Source: Sorghum bicolor
Lineage: Eukaryota > Streptophyta > Magnoliopsida > Poales > Poaceae
DNA: 64,000 nt
NCBI RefSeq assembly: GCF_000003195.3
Contig: NC_012877.2
Span: 13,562,839 to 13,626,838, forward strand
Direction: 5' to 3'
Positions 20,864-34,517 of the stretch are shown piece after piece. The first letter of the stretch is position 1, and every line of letters starts with the position of its first letter. Position numbers and translations under genes: made by a program. A model generated the notes under the pieces. It did not search any database, was not told where the DNA came from, and saw nothing but the letters and a program-made list of their open reading frames with translations.

Positions 20864-21373
20864 TAACAAGTGTAGAAGCCTAACTGCGAAGATCCGGTAA
20901 CCAAAAAATAAAAATAAAAAACAGAGACAGAAAGAAGTTGCATTTACATTAATATATATCAGCTTAAAGTCATTAAGCTACATAATTAAGCTCCTGCAAA
21001 ATGTAAAAAAATGGATTAAACTACATCAACTCCTGTGGAAGGTCAAAAAAAGAGTGAGGTAATCACCATAGAAGCTCATAATAATTACATGGTATAGGCT
21101 TCTTGTGAACTAGTCTGAGCATGCTTGCCTCAAACTCGCATGGTATAGGCTTCTAATCAAGATGCTGTTCTGCCGAAATGCAACCTCGTGGACCTGGCCA
21201 TGTTAGGCTGGCTGGCTATATATAGATAATTAAAACATTTTGCTGACTGAAGTGACTTGAGAAGATAATTAACCCATAGAATAATGAGGGATAATGGTGA
21301 TAAATCAATCGTTTGTGAGAGATCATACCGTCCCACGCACTTGTGTTCTCATGGAGTTTTGATGATTTTGCAG
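20864..21373. other. Beta-glucosidase intron, right part
   Basis: No gene or element recognised. Two similar phrases CATGGTATAGGCTTCT occur near 21088 and 21138. It ends with acceptor TTTTGCAG at 21373. Confidence 0.6.
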
Positions 21374-21869
<496 letters not shown>

Positions 21870-22025
21870 TTAAGTAGAACACGTACTGCTGCTGGCTGAT
21901 GTATGGTATGGTGGCACTGTGTCCTCTGTGCATGCCTGTGTTGTTTGAAACTTTTACTTTGCACGGCTGATGTGAGGTAAGAATGTAATGCTCTGTTCCA
22001 GTTCAGTGTTATCTAGTTATTATGC

Positions 22026-22031
22026 AATAAA
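22026..22031 (+). terminator. Poly(A) signal of the beta-glucosidase gene
   Basis: AATAAA 157 bases after the stop codon, in a T/G-rich 3' UTR. A (TTA)n microsatellite follows at about 22074-22092. Confidence 0.6.
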
Positions 22032-22099
22032 ACGAAGTGATCGATTTGTCCGTTTCAATATTTGTAATGTTGAATTATTATTATTATTATTATGGGCCA

Positions 22100-23391
22100 T
22101 GTGGACAATATCTGCAATGTTGAATTATCATTGTGGGCGATCGATGTCTTATTTTTTGTCGAGTCCGGGGACTACGCCAGAACCATACTACCACGTCGTA
22201 ACCATGGAAGCCAGTTGTGCGTTTGTTTTGGGACCAAAGGGAGTATTCTCTAACTTAACCTTTGATTGACAAAGCGTTAGCAACGTAGGCCCAAATTCTA
22301 TCAACTAGCTTAAGGTAATATCAAGGTAAGGTCACACAGGCATGCACAAGCAAAATCAATAAATTGAATGAGTAACAAACAAGAATTAGAGAGGGCAAAC
22401 TCCTGGATACAAGGTGATATATCCCACAATATCAGTTTCAAAATGCACCCCCCCTAATTCGTGTTGAGGTTCCACCATGGTAATCTCCTGGTAATCAAGC
22501 TTTCCCCAGCCGGCCACCAATCAAGGCAAGTGTCATAAGCCACCTAAGCTAAGCACTGCTGCTCAACTCTTCCCATCACCTTGGCGCCATCTACTGAGTT
22601 CATCTACCATGGAAGGTCCACGGTCCACTCATCTCCTACACACATGAAGTCATTACTGCTCCACACCAAGTTCTGATAGTCATTAACACCGGTACGGGCC
22701 GATCAGCCACAACGGCCCCATGCATGATCATTAACACCTTTACCATATCATCTGGTGGACTATGTCTTCCCTAGCCAAGCTTACTGATGGTCACCAGCTT
22801 GTCTATGCCTTTTGATCAACTGATTTGGTGTTTGATCTGGCATGTGTGTTTTGACTCCATTTGTGCTTGGGTCTTGACTAAACTTGGACCTTGCATCCCT
22901 AGGACCTATATCAACATGTCTAACATCTCTACACACATGTTTGCCCTAGTGATTGGACTGTCATCAATATCACCAAAATCACACATTGAATATGGCTACA
23001 AGCTCCCTGTTTTGAGTGGTTGAAGAAAACTCAATCAAAGAAAGCATAAAATTGCATCGAATTAACTCAATTGAAGAATGTATGCACTAAGCAAGCTTGG
23101 TTGTATGATCTTGATGCCACTTGTGACTTGGAATGCTTCTTGAAACCAGCTAGGGTGGTATTCACTTTTGTACGCCTTTGTAGTTATGGCATCACATGGA
23201 AATGCCCCGACTTGATCCCACTTGAAGAACTATATTCCAAGGCATTCCCGTTTTCATGTTGTGCTTCATCTATGTAACTGGAATCAACAAATTTTCAATT
23301 CTCCCCATTTTTTGGCACCAGGTGTATACACTCCCCCTTAAATCTTGGTCTCCTTTTCCTTGCTTCCTTCATGTTGAAGCCTGTAACACCC
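22100..23391. other. Unassigned intergenic sequence
   Basis: About 1.3 kb with no convincing ORF, LTR boundary or terminal repeat that I can see. The style (CTCCCC-rich 3' part, TTTGGCACCAGGTG near 23314) suggests an old retroelement remnant, but I cannot place it in a family. Confidence 0.4.
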
Positions 23392-23738
23392 AAATTTTAT
23401 TTCTTTTAAAATAGATGAATTTGAATTAATTAAGTAATTTTGATGGAGCATTTCAATATAGGAAAATAATAAATTTTGGGAAATTAAAATTAAATATAAG
23501 TTTAGAATATTTTTTTTGTTGCATACATGCTGGTGCATTTTATTGTGATGATTGTTAGGAAAACAAAATGTCTTTTGCTCAAGAATTTATTTGAAGAAAA
23601 AGAAATGCTATTGGAAAATGTGTTTGAAAAAGAAAATGGAAATTCTTTTCCTCCCCCTTCTCTTGGCCTTTCAGCCCAGCTCCACCCCGCGCCCTCTCTT
23701 TCTCCCCTTCCTGGGCCGCGGCCCAGCTGGCTTCCCCC
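23392..23738 (+). mobile_element. Tekay-like LTR, first part, interrupted by the RIRE2-like element
   Basis: Starts TGTAACACCC, the terminus style of RIRE3/Tekay-type grass LTRs. After an AT-rich stretch it becomes a pyrimidine-rich segment that continues in the same style at 56632 (CTTCCTCTCCCTCTCTCACC). It is the outermost layer of the nest. Confidence 0.6.
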
Positions 23739-24198
23739 TGTGGGGGTATAAACCCCTATACCCTTACGGCTAGACTTGGGCTAGGAGGCTTGGCCCATCA
23801 CGAGGACAGTTCGAGGCTTGATCCAACTGCTCGGAGTTTCGCGCAAGGAAACAAGACATGGAGATCAAGCCGGATTCTGGTCGGTTAGAATAGGAATTGA
23901 TATCTTACTATCTATGACAATTGTAACCGACTAGGATTAGTTTCCAGATCTGTAACCCTGCCATCCGGACTATATAAGGAGGTGCAAGGGACCCCCTTAG
24001 GACAGATTATTCTCTCAACACAATCTAATACAATCAGACGCAGGACGTAGGTATTACGCCCACACGGCGACCGAACCTGGATAAAAACCTTGTCTGTGTC
24101 TTGCGTCACCATCAAATTCGTAGCTTGCGCACCGTCTACCGATAAACTACTACCGTGGGTATACCCCAAGGTAGACTGCCGACTAGCTTTCGTCGATA
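23739..24198 (+). repeat. 5' LTR of the RIRE2-like element
   Basis: TGTGGGGGTATAAACCCC...TCGTCGATA. TATATAAG box at 23971-23978. The last bases read ATA where the 3' LTR has ACA. Confidence 0.85.
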
Positions 24199-24199
24199 A

Positions 24200-24217
24200 T
24201 GGTGCGCCAGGTACGGG
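24200..24217 (+). other. Primer binding site of the RIRE2-like element
   Basis: TGGTGCGCCAGGTACGGG immediately after the 5' LTR; it begins with the TGG expected opposite tRNA CCA. The tRNA is not assigned. Confidence 0.65.
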
Positions 24218-24247
24218 GTGTGCGTACAGCTCTCTCAGCGAACAAGA

Positions 24248-27200
24248 TGGTCATCGTTCCAGCTTCCGCGGCCGTGCCTGAAGGCCTCACGTTCACCGTC
24301 GGCCAGATCACGTGGACGACTCATGGCGGCGGCCTCACGACCACGACTTCGGAAGAAACCCAGATCCGATCTGGGACGACAGCGGCGTCGACTCCGATCA
24401 TGCTGACACCGAGCACTCGACCACCGCTCTCTCGTTACAGGGGAAAGAAGGTCGACGACTCGGATCTTTTCCGAGCCCTTGATCGCGCTGATCTCAGGCT
24501 CCTCGAAGCTTCCCGACTGATAGATGGGATCTCGCGCAGATCTGATCAAGTCGCGTCGACAGACTCTTTCGACTCCTGCTGGCCAACTCGTGTCGTCACA
24601 CACGAACAGCTGGGGACGTCTCTGACAATAACTTCCACCCCGACGGGGCGGTCCGTCAAACTCAAGGCAGACCCAGACCAGAGTCCTCCCTATGGGCTAA
24701 ACAACTCGACCGTTCACTACTCACGGCACATCCAATCCCTTTTCAACAGGGCGGGTTGGTCGCCGAGACAGAGCAGTCGACTAGCTCGCCATCACGTCAA
24801 CATGGTGTCAATCCAAGTACTGCCAAACGATCAGACTTCCAGCACAAACTGTAGCACAGGGTCCGTCCCTACCGAGGTTATAAACTCCGAGGACGAAGAT
24901 TACGACCTGGATTTACCACCGTATCCCCCGGGTTTTTCTCGCTTTCCAGTCTTTCCACCCCGGCGGGGAGATCTTATCTTCAATGTCAGCAACAACGAAC
25001 CGGTCGTCGACGGAGAAACAGGCGAACAGAAGCAGCTCCGCGAACAGCGCAATGCCGACCGCGCCCGACGGCGCGCGGATGAGGAACGGCAATTTGCGCC
25101 GCATAACCTCAGCGATGCTTTTGACATGGTCGGAGATCAGCAAGTCTACAAAACACCAAGTGCTAACGTGGCTGTTGCTATGGCGAACCTGGACTGACTC
25201 CCTGATACTCCTGAGTGCCAGAGTGTCCGATCCAGCGTACGCGCACACCTAATCGTGGCGATGGGACAGACAGCCACCTTACTCAAAAGGGTCCAAGCTA
25301 TCTCCTACACAGAGGCCTCTTCCAACCAGACTCATCGCAGCCGGACTTCATCACAACTCAGCGAGCGCCACCGCAGCCGCTCCCCCAATAATCGCAGGAA
25401 GGATGCGGGGCGTGGCAACGGTGGTCGGGACGCCGGCGGCTACCGTGAGCAGAAGCGTGGGCGTGGTCAGAAAGTAAACTAGGACAGGGATCTACGATAC
25501 AACATCCCTCCCAAGGACGCCCGGGACCGCATCAACAGGCGCACCATGGAAAGAGCGGTGCACGAAAACTTGCGGCGCATTGAGTACGATGCCGCGCACG
25601 GCCCCCCCGGCCTGAGACAGTTTTCCTCACACCTTCGCCAAGTCGTATGGCCCCGCAACTTTAAACTCGAGAAGCTTAAAAAATACGACGGCAAGGAAAA
25701 CCCAGAAAACTAGATCACTCTCTACGAGATTGCAGTCCGTTCAGCAGCAGGAGATGAGCATGTCATGGCTAACTACTTCCTAGTTGTCCTCGACCAGGTT
25801 GGTCATCAGTGGCTCCTTGGCCTGCCCGAGGACTCTTTCGACTCCTGGGAAGAACTGCGCCAGGTGTTTATCGACAATTTCATCGCTACCTGTGAGCAGC
25901 CTGGAACAAGTACGGCCTCGAGAGAATAAGGGACAGGAAAAACGAGCCTCTGCGCGATTACATCCGACGATTCTCGGATATGCGTCTTAAAATCCCGAAA
26001 ATTTCTCACGACGATGCCATATCCGCTTTCATCAAAGGGCTACGCTTCCACGAAGCACTGAGGAACAAGCTACTGCGCAAAAGGCCGACCACGATGGCTG
26101 AGCTCCTTGCCACGGCAAAAAACTACGCCGACGCCGATGACGCAGAAAAGCTCATCCGAGAGGATGCGAGAGGTCCCGACCAGCCTCCTCGATGGGACGA
26201 CAGTCGTGGTCGTTTCGACAACAGGAACCATCGTCGCCCTGACAACCGCGACCATAGAGAAGGTTGGATAGGCGGCGTGACAATCGCGATGACTTCAGGG
26301 GCATGCGCCCTCGTGACCACGACCACGAGGTTTATACGGTCAAGCGCCCCAATGGGCGGCGAGACTACCAGGAAGATTACAACAAGACGTTGAAGGGACC
26401 GTGCCAACTCCACCCCAAGTCCAATCACATGATGGAAGAATGTCGTGTCCTCAAAAGCATCTACACACAACGGGCTGCTCAAGACGATTCTGCCAAGAAA
26501 AACGGGAAGCAGAACGGGCATGGTCACGAAGACGAAGACGACGACCAGGATAGGGACCCACGACACCAGTATGTCAATCCCACTGACGTGGTCCACTCCA
26601 TCTTCGGAGGCAAAGTTTCCATCGAGTCTAAGCGAGAAAGAAAGCTCCTGAAGAGAGCCTGCCTCAACGTGGACAACACAGACGGTCTGATCGCCGATCC
26701 GAAATTTCCTCCCTGGTCGCACAGGGAGATCTCCTTCAGCAGGAAGGATCAATGGGCCGCCATCCTGGAGCCAGGACGTTTCCCTCTAATCCTGGATCCT
26801 TGCATCAACAGCATCAGATTCGAGCGCGTGCTTATTGACGGGGGAAGCTCCATCGACATCCTCTTTCGCAACAGCCTGCCTGCTCTCAAGATAACCCCGG
26901 CACAACTAAAACCATATGACGCACAATTCTGGGGAGTCCTGCCAGGTCAAAGTTAAGTACCCCTCGGACAGATAACACTGCCTGTCCAGTTCAGAACGCT
27001 CGACCACTTTCGAACAGAGTTTGTCAACTTTGTGGTCGCCGACTTTGATGGCACTTACCATGCAATACTGGGCCGACCATCGCTGACAAAGTTTATGGCA
27101 GTTCCACACTACTCATACCTGGTCCTCAAAATGCCAACAGAGAAGGGCATCCTTGCTATCAGAGGCAATGTCTATACCACATACACTTGCGAGGAGGAAA

Positions 27201-30200
27201 GCTTCAAGATCACCGAGACAATTGTCCTCTCGATCTGCATGGCAGAAACCGTAGCCCAAGCCGCGCAGCTTCCACCTGACCAGCTTCGACTACCCGAGCT
27301 GGAGACTCCGAGGAAAAATTCAAAGTCCAAAGAGCACAAGGAGGTACAGCTGGTCGACGGCAGCCCCGAGAAGACGCCCCTCATCGGGGCCAACCTGGAC
27401 CCTAAATAGGAAGATGCGCTCGTCAGGTTTCTAAGGGACAACGTGAGCGTTTTCGTATGGAAACCCGCAGACATGCCCGGTGTCCCACGAAACCTGATCG
27501 AGCACTCCTTAAACGTCTCGAAGACCGCAAGACCCATCAAGCAAAAGCTACGACGGTTCGCTCGTGACAAAAAAGAGGATATTAGGACAGAAATAACGCG
27601 GCTTCTAGCAGCCGGATTCATTAAAGAAGTGTATCATCCCGATTGGCTTGCCAATTCGGTTCTTGTAAGAAAAAAGAACAGTGAATGGAGAATGTGCGTT
27701 GATTACACTGATCTCAATAAACACTGTCCTAAAGATCGTTTTGGTCTCCCTCGCATCGACGAGGTGGTCGACTCAACGGCCAGATGCGAACTCCTCTCTT
27801 TTCTAGATTGCTACTCTGGTTATCACCAGATCTCACTAAAGGAAGATGACCAGATCAAAACATCTTTTATCACTCCTTTCAGCGCGTATTGCTACACGAC
27901 CATGTCCTTCGGACTCAAAAACGCTGGAGCCACTTATCAAAGGGCTATTCAGCAATGCCTCCACGACGAGATTCGTGATGACCTCGTTGAGGCCTATTTA
28001 GACGATGTCGTCGTCAAAACAAGGGACGCGAGCACTCTAATCGACAATCTAGACCGAACCTTTAAGGCACTAAATAAATACAAGTGGAAGCTTAACCCCA
28101 AAAAGTGTATCTTTGGGGTCCCCTCCGGTCTACTACTCGGCAACGTCGTCAGCCGTGACGGCATACGACCGAATCCCTCAAAAGTAAAAGTAGTGCTCGA
28201 CATGCGACCACCCAAGAATGTCAAGGATATTCAAAAGCTCACCGGTTGTATGGCTGCTCTCAGCCGTTTTATCTCTAGACTGGGAGAAAAAGGCCTTCCC
28301 TTCTTCAAACTTCTAAAAGCATCGGAAAAATTCTCCTGGACAGAGGAAGCTGATGCTGCATTCACCTAGCTCAAAACTTTTTCCTCACCTCACCACCCGT
28401 TCTCACAGCACCTCAACCCAACGAGGATCTGCTCCTTTACATAGCAGCAACCGATAGGGTTGTCTCCACGGCAATGGTGGTCGAGCGAGACGAGCCAGGC
28501 CACGAATGCAAAGTCCAGAGACCCGTTTATTTCATAAGCGAAGTCTTAAATGAGTCCAAGACTAGGTACCCGCAGATACAGAAGCTCATCTACGCCATCT
28601 TAATAACTTCAAGGAAGCTAAAGCATTACTTTGACGGTCATCGGGTCCTGGTAACCACCAGTTTTCCTCTGGGGGACATTTTGCGCAACAAGGACGCCAA
28701 CGGCAGAATTGTAAACTGGGCAATGGAATTATGCCCATTCTCCCTGGATTTCCAGAGCCGCACTACCGTCAAGTCTCAGGCCGTGGTCGATTTCATCGCA
28801 GAATGGACGGACCTCAACGAGCCCTCCGTTTCGGACACTCCTGACCACTGGTCGATGTTCTTCGACGGGTCCCTAAACATCAATGGCGCCGGTGCTGGGA
28901 TACTCTTCGTGTCGCCTAACAAGGACAAACTACGCTACGTCCTTAGGATCCTCTTTCCGGCGTCGAACAACGTCGCTGAATACGAAGCATGCCTACATGG
29001 CATACGACTGGCTGTCGAACTGGGAGTCAAACGCCTCTACGTCCACGACGACTCTACCCTGGTCATCAACCAGCTAAACAAAGAATGGGACACAACCCAC
29101 GAAAATATGGATCTCTACTGTAAAGAAATTCGCAAATGGGAATCCAATTTCTACGGCACAGAATACATCCACGTGGTCCGGGATAGGAACCAGGCAGCGG
29201 AGGCACTGTCAAAGTTAGGATCATCCCGGGCCCAGATTCCGCAAGGCGTTTTTGTTCAGGACATCCACGCGCCAAGTGTGGGTACAGACCTGGTCGAAAA
29301 TCAACCCAATGAGGCAATTCTCATAGACGACACCACTCCGGCAACCAGCAGCCGTGATTGGCGTGCCCCCTTCATCAGGTATATATCGGATGGATCTGGT
29401 TTTCAAGATAAAACGGAGAACGAGCGCCTCATTCGACGGTCCGAGAATTACATACTAGTGGATGGCAAACTTATGCAAAAGAACGCAAGTTCTGAAGTGT
29501 TGCTCAAATGCATATCTCAAGATGACGGCGTCAAGCTTTTAGATGACATACATGCCGGGTCCTGCGGCAACCACGCGGCCTCCAGAACACTGGTCAGGAA
29601 AGCCTTCCGAGCAGGTTTTTAGTGGCCAACAGCGGTCGCCGACGCCGAGAAACTGGTCCGACATTATGAAGGATGCCAGTTCTTTGCCAAGAGGACCCAC
29701 GTGCCTCCTCACGAAATTCAAACTATTCCATCGTCCTGGCCTTTTGCCTGCTGGGGTCTCGACATGATCGGGCCATTTAAGCCGGCCCCCGGCAACTTCA
29801 AGTTCGTCTTCGTACTAATCGACAAATTCTCGAAGTGGATCGAGTACATGCCACTGGTCAAAGCAACCTCTGAGAAGGCTGTGGAATTCCTCAATGAAAT
29901 CATACACAGATTCGGGATCCCCAATAGCATAATCACTGACCTGGGCACTCAGTTCACTGGCACTACATTCTGGGATTTCTATGATGACAGGGGCATAGTC
30001 ATAATGTATGTGTCAGTAGCTCACCCACAGGCCAACGGTCAAGTAGAGCGAGCAAATGGAATGATTATCGATGCTCTAAAGAAAAGGCTGTACACCGAGA
30101 ACGACAGAGCACCAGGACGATGGATGAAAAGAGTTACCGGCTGTGGTCTGGGGACTCCGAACACAGGCTAGTCGCAATACGGGTGTATCACCCTACTTCA

Positions 30201-30598
30201 TGGTTTACGGCACCGAAGCAGTGCTTCCGTCCGACGTAACCTTTGGATCTCCAAGAGTCGAAAATTTCGACCATTCTTCGGCCGACATCGCCAGGGAACT
30301 TGAAATCAACTGCATGGAAGAAAAGCGCCTAATCTCATGCCTTCGAACAGCAAAGTATCTCGAGGCCATTAGGCGGTATCACAATAGGAATGTCAAAGAC
30401 CGTTCCTTCGTGGTCGGTGATCTGGTACTCAAGTGGAAAACAAGCCAAGAAGGAACGCACAAGTTATCCACACCTTGGGAAGGACCCTTTGTGGTCGCCG
30501 AAGTCACACGCCCTACATCTTACAGACTGGCGTACCCAGACGGAACACGCCTGCCTACTTCTTGGCACATAGACAAACTACGCCATTTCTATCCATAA
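24248..30598 (+). pseudogene. gag-pol: Degenerate gag-pol of the RIRE2-like element
   Basis: Colinear fragments in several frames. Gag N-terminal part 24248-25197; capsid region about 25490-26250 (KLKKYDGKENPEN, WEELRQVFIDNF); protease-like (LIDGGSSIDILF) about 26830; RT about 27560-28230 (FLDCYSGYHQI, YLDDVVVKT); RNase H about 28440-28720; second RNase H (FFDGSLNINGAGAG) about 28858; integrase zinc site, core and C-terminus 29530-30598. In-frame stops at 25195, 25711, 26954, 27407, 28367 and 29620. Frame changes near 25915, 26265, 28380 and 30145. Several stops sit where relatives have Trp or Gln codons. It is clearly non-functional, in keeping with the about 5% LTR divergence. Confidence 0.85.
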
Positions 30599-30896
30599 GT
30601 TCCAGTACTTTTTGTTTGTAAATTTCTTATGATTAGCAATAATAAAATCTTTTCTTTTCCGCTATATACTTTTTTACATGCAGAACTTTCGACAAGTGCC
30701 ACAATCTCCTTCTAGGACCAAGATCCTTAAAGATTATTAACTCAACTTAGTGATACATCACTCACACAACGTTGCAGCGCTCAAAACCATGGTTACGACA
30801 AATCAATCTTTACTACAAACTTTACATACAAAGTTTACAATAAACACCCCTCTGGGCGGTCTCTAGTCTACTCCTACAGACTACTCTACAGGTCTA

Positions 30897-32702
30897 CTAC
30901 TCGGGCTGATCACCCGCACGGCCCTGCCGTCTAGTTGAAGGGGTCGGGGCCACCGGCGCCTGGCTGGTCGAGACCGCAGGCGTCGACCGCCCATCTCCGG
31001 CAATGGACGCTCCCGACAACTCTCTGGCCGACCTATCTGACCCGGGCTGGTCGAGGGGAGTTGCTGTCCCGCAGAGGTTGATGTCGCCGATCACTGTCGA
31101 CGACAGATCAAGCAGACCAACACGAAGGTCGTCTGCCTCCTGCGGACCAACCTCCTTGGGGTACCCCCTCTCCAGTCAGGACAGGTCGACCAGAGGATAG
31201 TGAGCGCGCACCATGCTGAGGACGTGCGCGCCGGCGAATTCCCCGGCGTCCTTGACAAACTGTTGGAGCCAGTCCCATGCCCGTTGCGCCTTCTCGACCG
31301 GAGTCAGCTTCGATGCGTGGTGCTGGTCTTCAGGGAGCTCGGGGCTGATCAAATCAAGAACCGGGGTCACTCCTTTTCAAAGCTTGATGCAGTTGGCCTA
31401 CCAGGAGTCCCGGTCCTTGATCAGCTCATCGAGGTGCTTCTTGGTGTTTACTTTGAGCACTGAGAACCAAGCAGGAAGTTAGTGCGCACATAAGACAAGG
31501 AACGTCGAGCAATCAAACAAGAAGGTAACACGGTTCTTACCAGTCAACTTCCGATTCTTGTTGCTTAACTCCTCACCAGCTCGGCGCCCGCCCTCCAGCG
31601 CGCCGGCACGCTCCTGGTCGAGCCTCTCTTTTTCTTGTCGGAGGCGCGCAACCTCCTCCTCCAAGTCTGCAGGAGCAATTTCTGGTCAACAAAAACGACT
31701 ACGTGGTTATATACAGCTGCTCGGAATACATGACTGACCTCTCCTTTCCCGATCCTTGTCGGCCAACCGCCGATTGAGATCGAGCAGGCGGTCTTCCTGA
31801 GCACCCATCTCGGCGGTCTTCTCCTCGGCCTCCGACCGAAGCCGGTCTACCTCCGCGGACAGGGCCTTGTTCTTCGCCACGATCCCCTCAATCTGGTCGA
31901 AGCACCTTTTCCAGTACTTCGTCGTTTTCATTGCGCCCTACAGGAATCACGCATTAAAGTAAGCAACAACGCATAAACATCTCGAGCAGAGTACAAGACC
32001 ACTTACCTTAACCTCGTCAACAAGACGCTTTGCTGCGCGCTCCACCCTCGCGGCCTCCTCCGTCTCCGCGAGTTCTTCATGACCAATGAAATGGTCCCCA
32101 CGTTGGCGCCACACGTAAACGTGTTGGTGACCATCATGGGGATGGCCTTGGATTTCCTCTACTTCGTCGTCGGAGGTCACCCGGGTCTCTTCGCCCTCTG
32201 CACTACCCCCAGCCGTGGTCACAGGTATTACCGGACCCTGAACTCGGCAAGGGGAGCCCTTCGGTGAAGAGGCCTCCGCTCGGGGTGGAGTCGGGCCCCT
32301 CCTCCCTTCAGAAGGCGGGGTAGTCGGAGCTCTGTCCTCCTCCTCCACGACACTGCTCGGGGGAGGCATCCTTGAAGACTCATCATCCCCTACAGGGGTG
32401 CTCGCTCAGGTCCTCGCCGGAGCCGGATGCTCCTCGGCACTCTCAGCCGCGGGCGTCGCCGCGGGCTACTCCTCGGGTTGCTCCTAGGCGGTCTGCCGCG
32501 CTGCGTCCCCGACGACAGCCGCCGGCTCGGCTGTCCCCTGGCCAGCGACGTTGTCGGGATCGACGTCGGACGGCGCACTAATAGAAATATGGCATTTTAC
32601 CAATGTCAAACGCTATGGTAACAAACGCAAAAACAATAATAATGATAGGAGGAAGTGTCAAGATGAGATTTTTTCTACTTACAGATCGGAGCGCCTATGC
32701 GT
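30897..32702 (-). pseudogene. Antisense gene of the RIRE2-like element, 3' exons (linker and coiled coil)
   Basis: Continuation of 54870-53447, cut by the Athila-like insertion. The broken exon ends at a GTAAGT donor just left of the insertion. Next comes an exon of about 32580-32010 coding an acidic Pro/Glu-rich linker (ending AAKRLVDEVK before GTAAGT) with in-frame stops near 32490, 32473 and 32406. Then exons of about 31934-31740 (KNKALSAEVDRLRSEAEEK) and 31670-31540 (EEEVARLRQEKERLDQERAG) form a coiled coil, and a C-terminal part ends near 30897. Exon edges are by eye. It converges on pol, which ends at 30598. Confidence 0.65.
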
Positions 32703-34357
32703 TGTTGACGGTCCTTAAGTATCAAATTTAATTATCAAATAAATAAAGAAAAGGATCCAAATGAAATCAACATCTAGACTTAGGGTTTTATCTGACAGAA
32801 TTCCACGAGTTTTGGTGTTTGTCTATTTCTACAGGGGGTTATCAGGAAATACGGAAGAAAGGCCCAAACGTCGGGATTACATAGAGATATTAACGTGCCG
32901 TGTAATTATCTTACATCTAGAAGACTCCAGAAGCCACGAGACCGAAGCGGAGGCGAAACGGGGCCAGAGGTAGGGCGCCTGCCCTCCTGCCCTGGGCGCC
33001 CGCCCCCTCTGAGAGTCCAATCAGGACTCTGCTTCGTGGGAGATCTCCACCGACCTAAAGGATCAAGGATAACCGTTCAATCAATGTCGGTTTGATCCAA
33101 CGGCCCATATTCACTTGAAGGGACTATAAAACCAGACCCCCTGGCCCCTGGAGGAGAGAGCCTCTCAACCCTAATTCATTATTCTTCAAGGGAGAAGAAG
33201 CCTCTGATCAAGATTAGAGCCACCACATCAATTAGACATCTAGATTAGCATAGCTACATAGGATTAGAACTAGAAGGAGTCAATCCTCGATTGGTTTCCG
33301 GATCTGTCAGGAGGATTCTTGATAATTCTCTAATTGTGGTTCTAATTGCTTTCTAATTATCTTTGTTCTTCAATATTATGAATATGACTTTGTTCTACTT
33401 CAATATATTGCTTATGACTTTGCTCTACTTGTTTATATTCAAGATTATATTGTTCTTAGTTTATCATAGTTATGTACTTGGCTTAGTTAGATTGGATCTA
33501 TATACATGCTTAGGATCGTATAGCGTTTATCCATCGGATCCATGGGTAAATGATAGATATTGTGTAGGCGTGGTGCTTATACCGTATTTATCTGCGATTG
33601 TACCCAATATGCCAGATCATGGGGTAGTTCGTGATAGTGACAGCTTCATTGATTCTTATATAGTCCCCCTCTCGTGTATTGGGCTGGCAGAGCAATATTA
33701 TTACAGGGGAGTGATTGCTATGTTTCTCATTTACCTTGCTAATATCACTATGCATGGGCGTAGTCTTGTCTCACAATGATTGCTAAGTATGCTTGCACTA
33801 ATTATGATAATGCTATACTATATAGTTGAGAATAACATAGGGAATATTCTTGTAGTTCGTTCTAATACCATGCTAATGACTTTCTAGAGTATCTAATTGA
33901 GGTGCTTATCATATTTATTATGTGGCTAGATCAGATTAATTATCTTTGTCACTATTCATTACTTCATATATCTTTTATGTGACATTTATCCCTGTATGAA
34001 AGAGTTAGATAAATGTTCTCAATTATACATGCAACGATAGATACTCAATCTCATATTCTATTCTGTAATCAATAGTGATGATTGCTAATCCCTTCCCAGT
34101 GGTAAAAATATAAATAACGATACCTGGAATACTTCCCGGTTAAAATGCTACATCGGTATTAATCTGTGCGCTTGCAGATCCCATTCATTATTTATTTAGA
34201 AGAGCAATTACGTATTTCAATACCGCGTCTCTTATATCATGCTTGGGATGACAACTTGGCTTAAGTGGTATGAGGGATAGGTTTGGCATTTTTGGCACCG
34301 TTACTAGATTTAGAGAACTTAGTCTACTTTTGGTAATGATGTTAAGAATATCCAACA
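32703..34357 (+). repeat. 5' LTR of the Athila-like element
   Basis: TGTTGACGGTCC...ATATCCAACA, 1655 bp, with TATAAAA at 33125-33131. Contains a hydrophobic 138-codon frame (33363-33779) that also exists in the other LTR; I regard it as chance. Confidence 0.9.
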
Positions 34358-34365
34358 AGCATTTT

Positions 34366-34383
34366 TGGCGCCGTTGCCGGGGA
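34366..34383 (+). other. Primer binding site of the Athila-like element
   Basis: TGGCGCCGTTGCCGGGGA, the tRNA-Asp-type primer site found in many plant Athila-group elements, 8 bases after the LTR. Confidence 0.8.
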
Positions 34384-34517
34384 AGGTTGATTACTAATCA
34401 GGAATGGAATAAAAGATTTTGAGTTATCATTCGCATCACTAATATGATTGAGCTTATCTATTCTCTCATACAGTTTTACCCCGATATTTTTCTATTTTAT
34501 CTTATGCAGGGGAATGT

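Noticed and set aside
22270..23391. Possible Copia or solo LTR
   Set aside because: No matching termini, target duplication or second copy could be found in the window, so it was left unassigned.
33363..33779. 138-codon hydrophobic frame, repeated at 52452-52868
   Set aside because: It lies inside both copies of the Athila-like LTR, has no recognisable domain, and its conservation only reflects LTR duplication.
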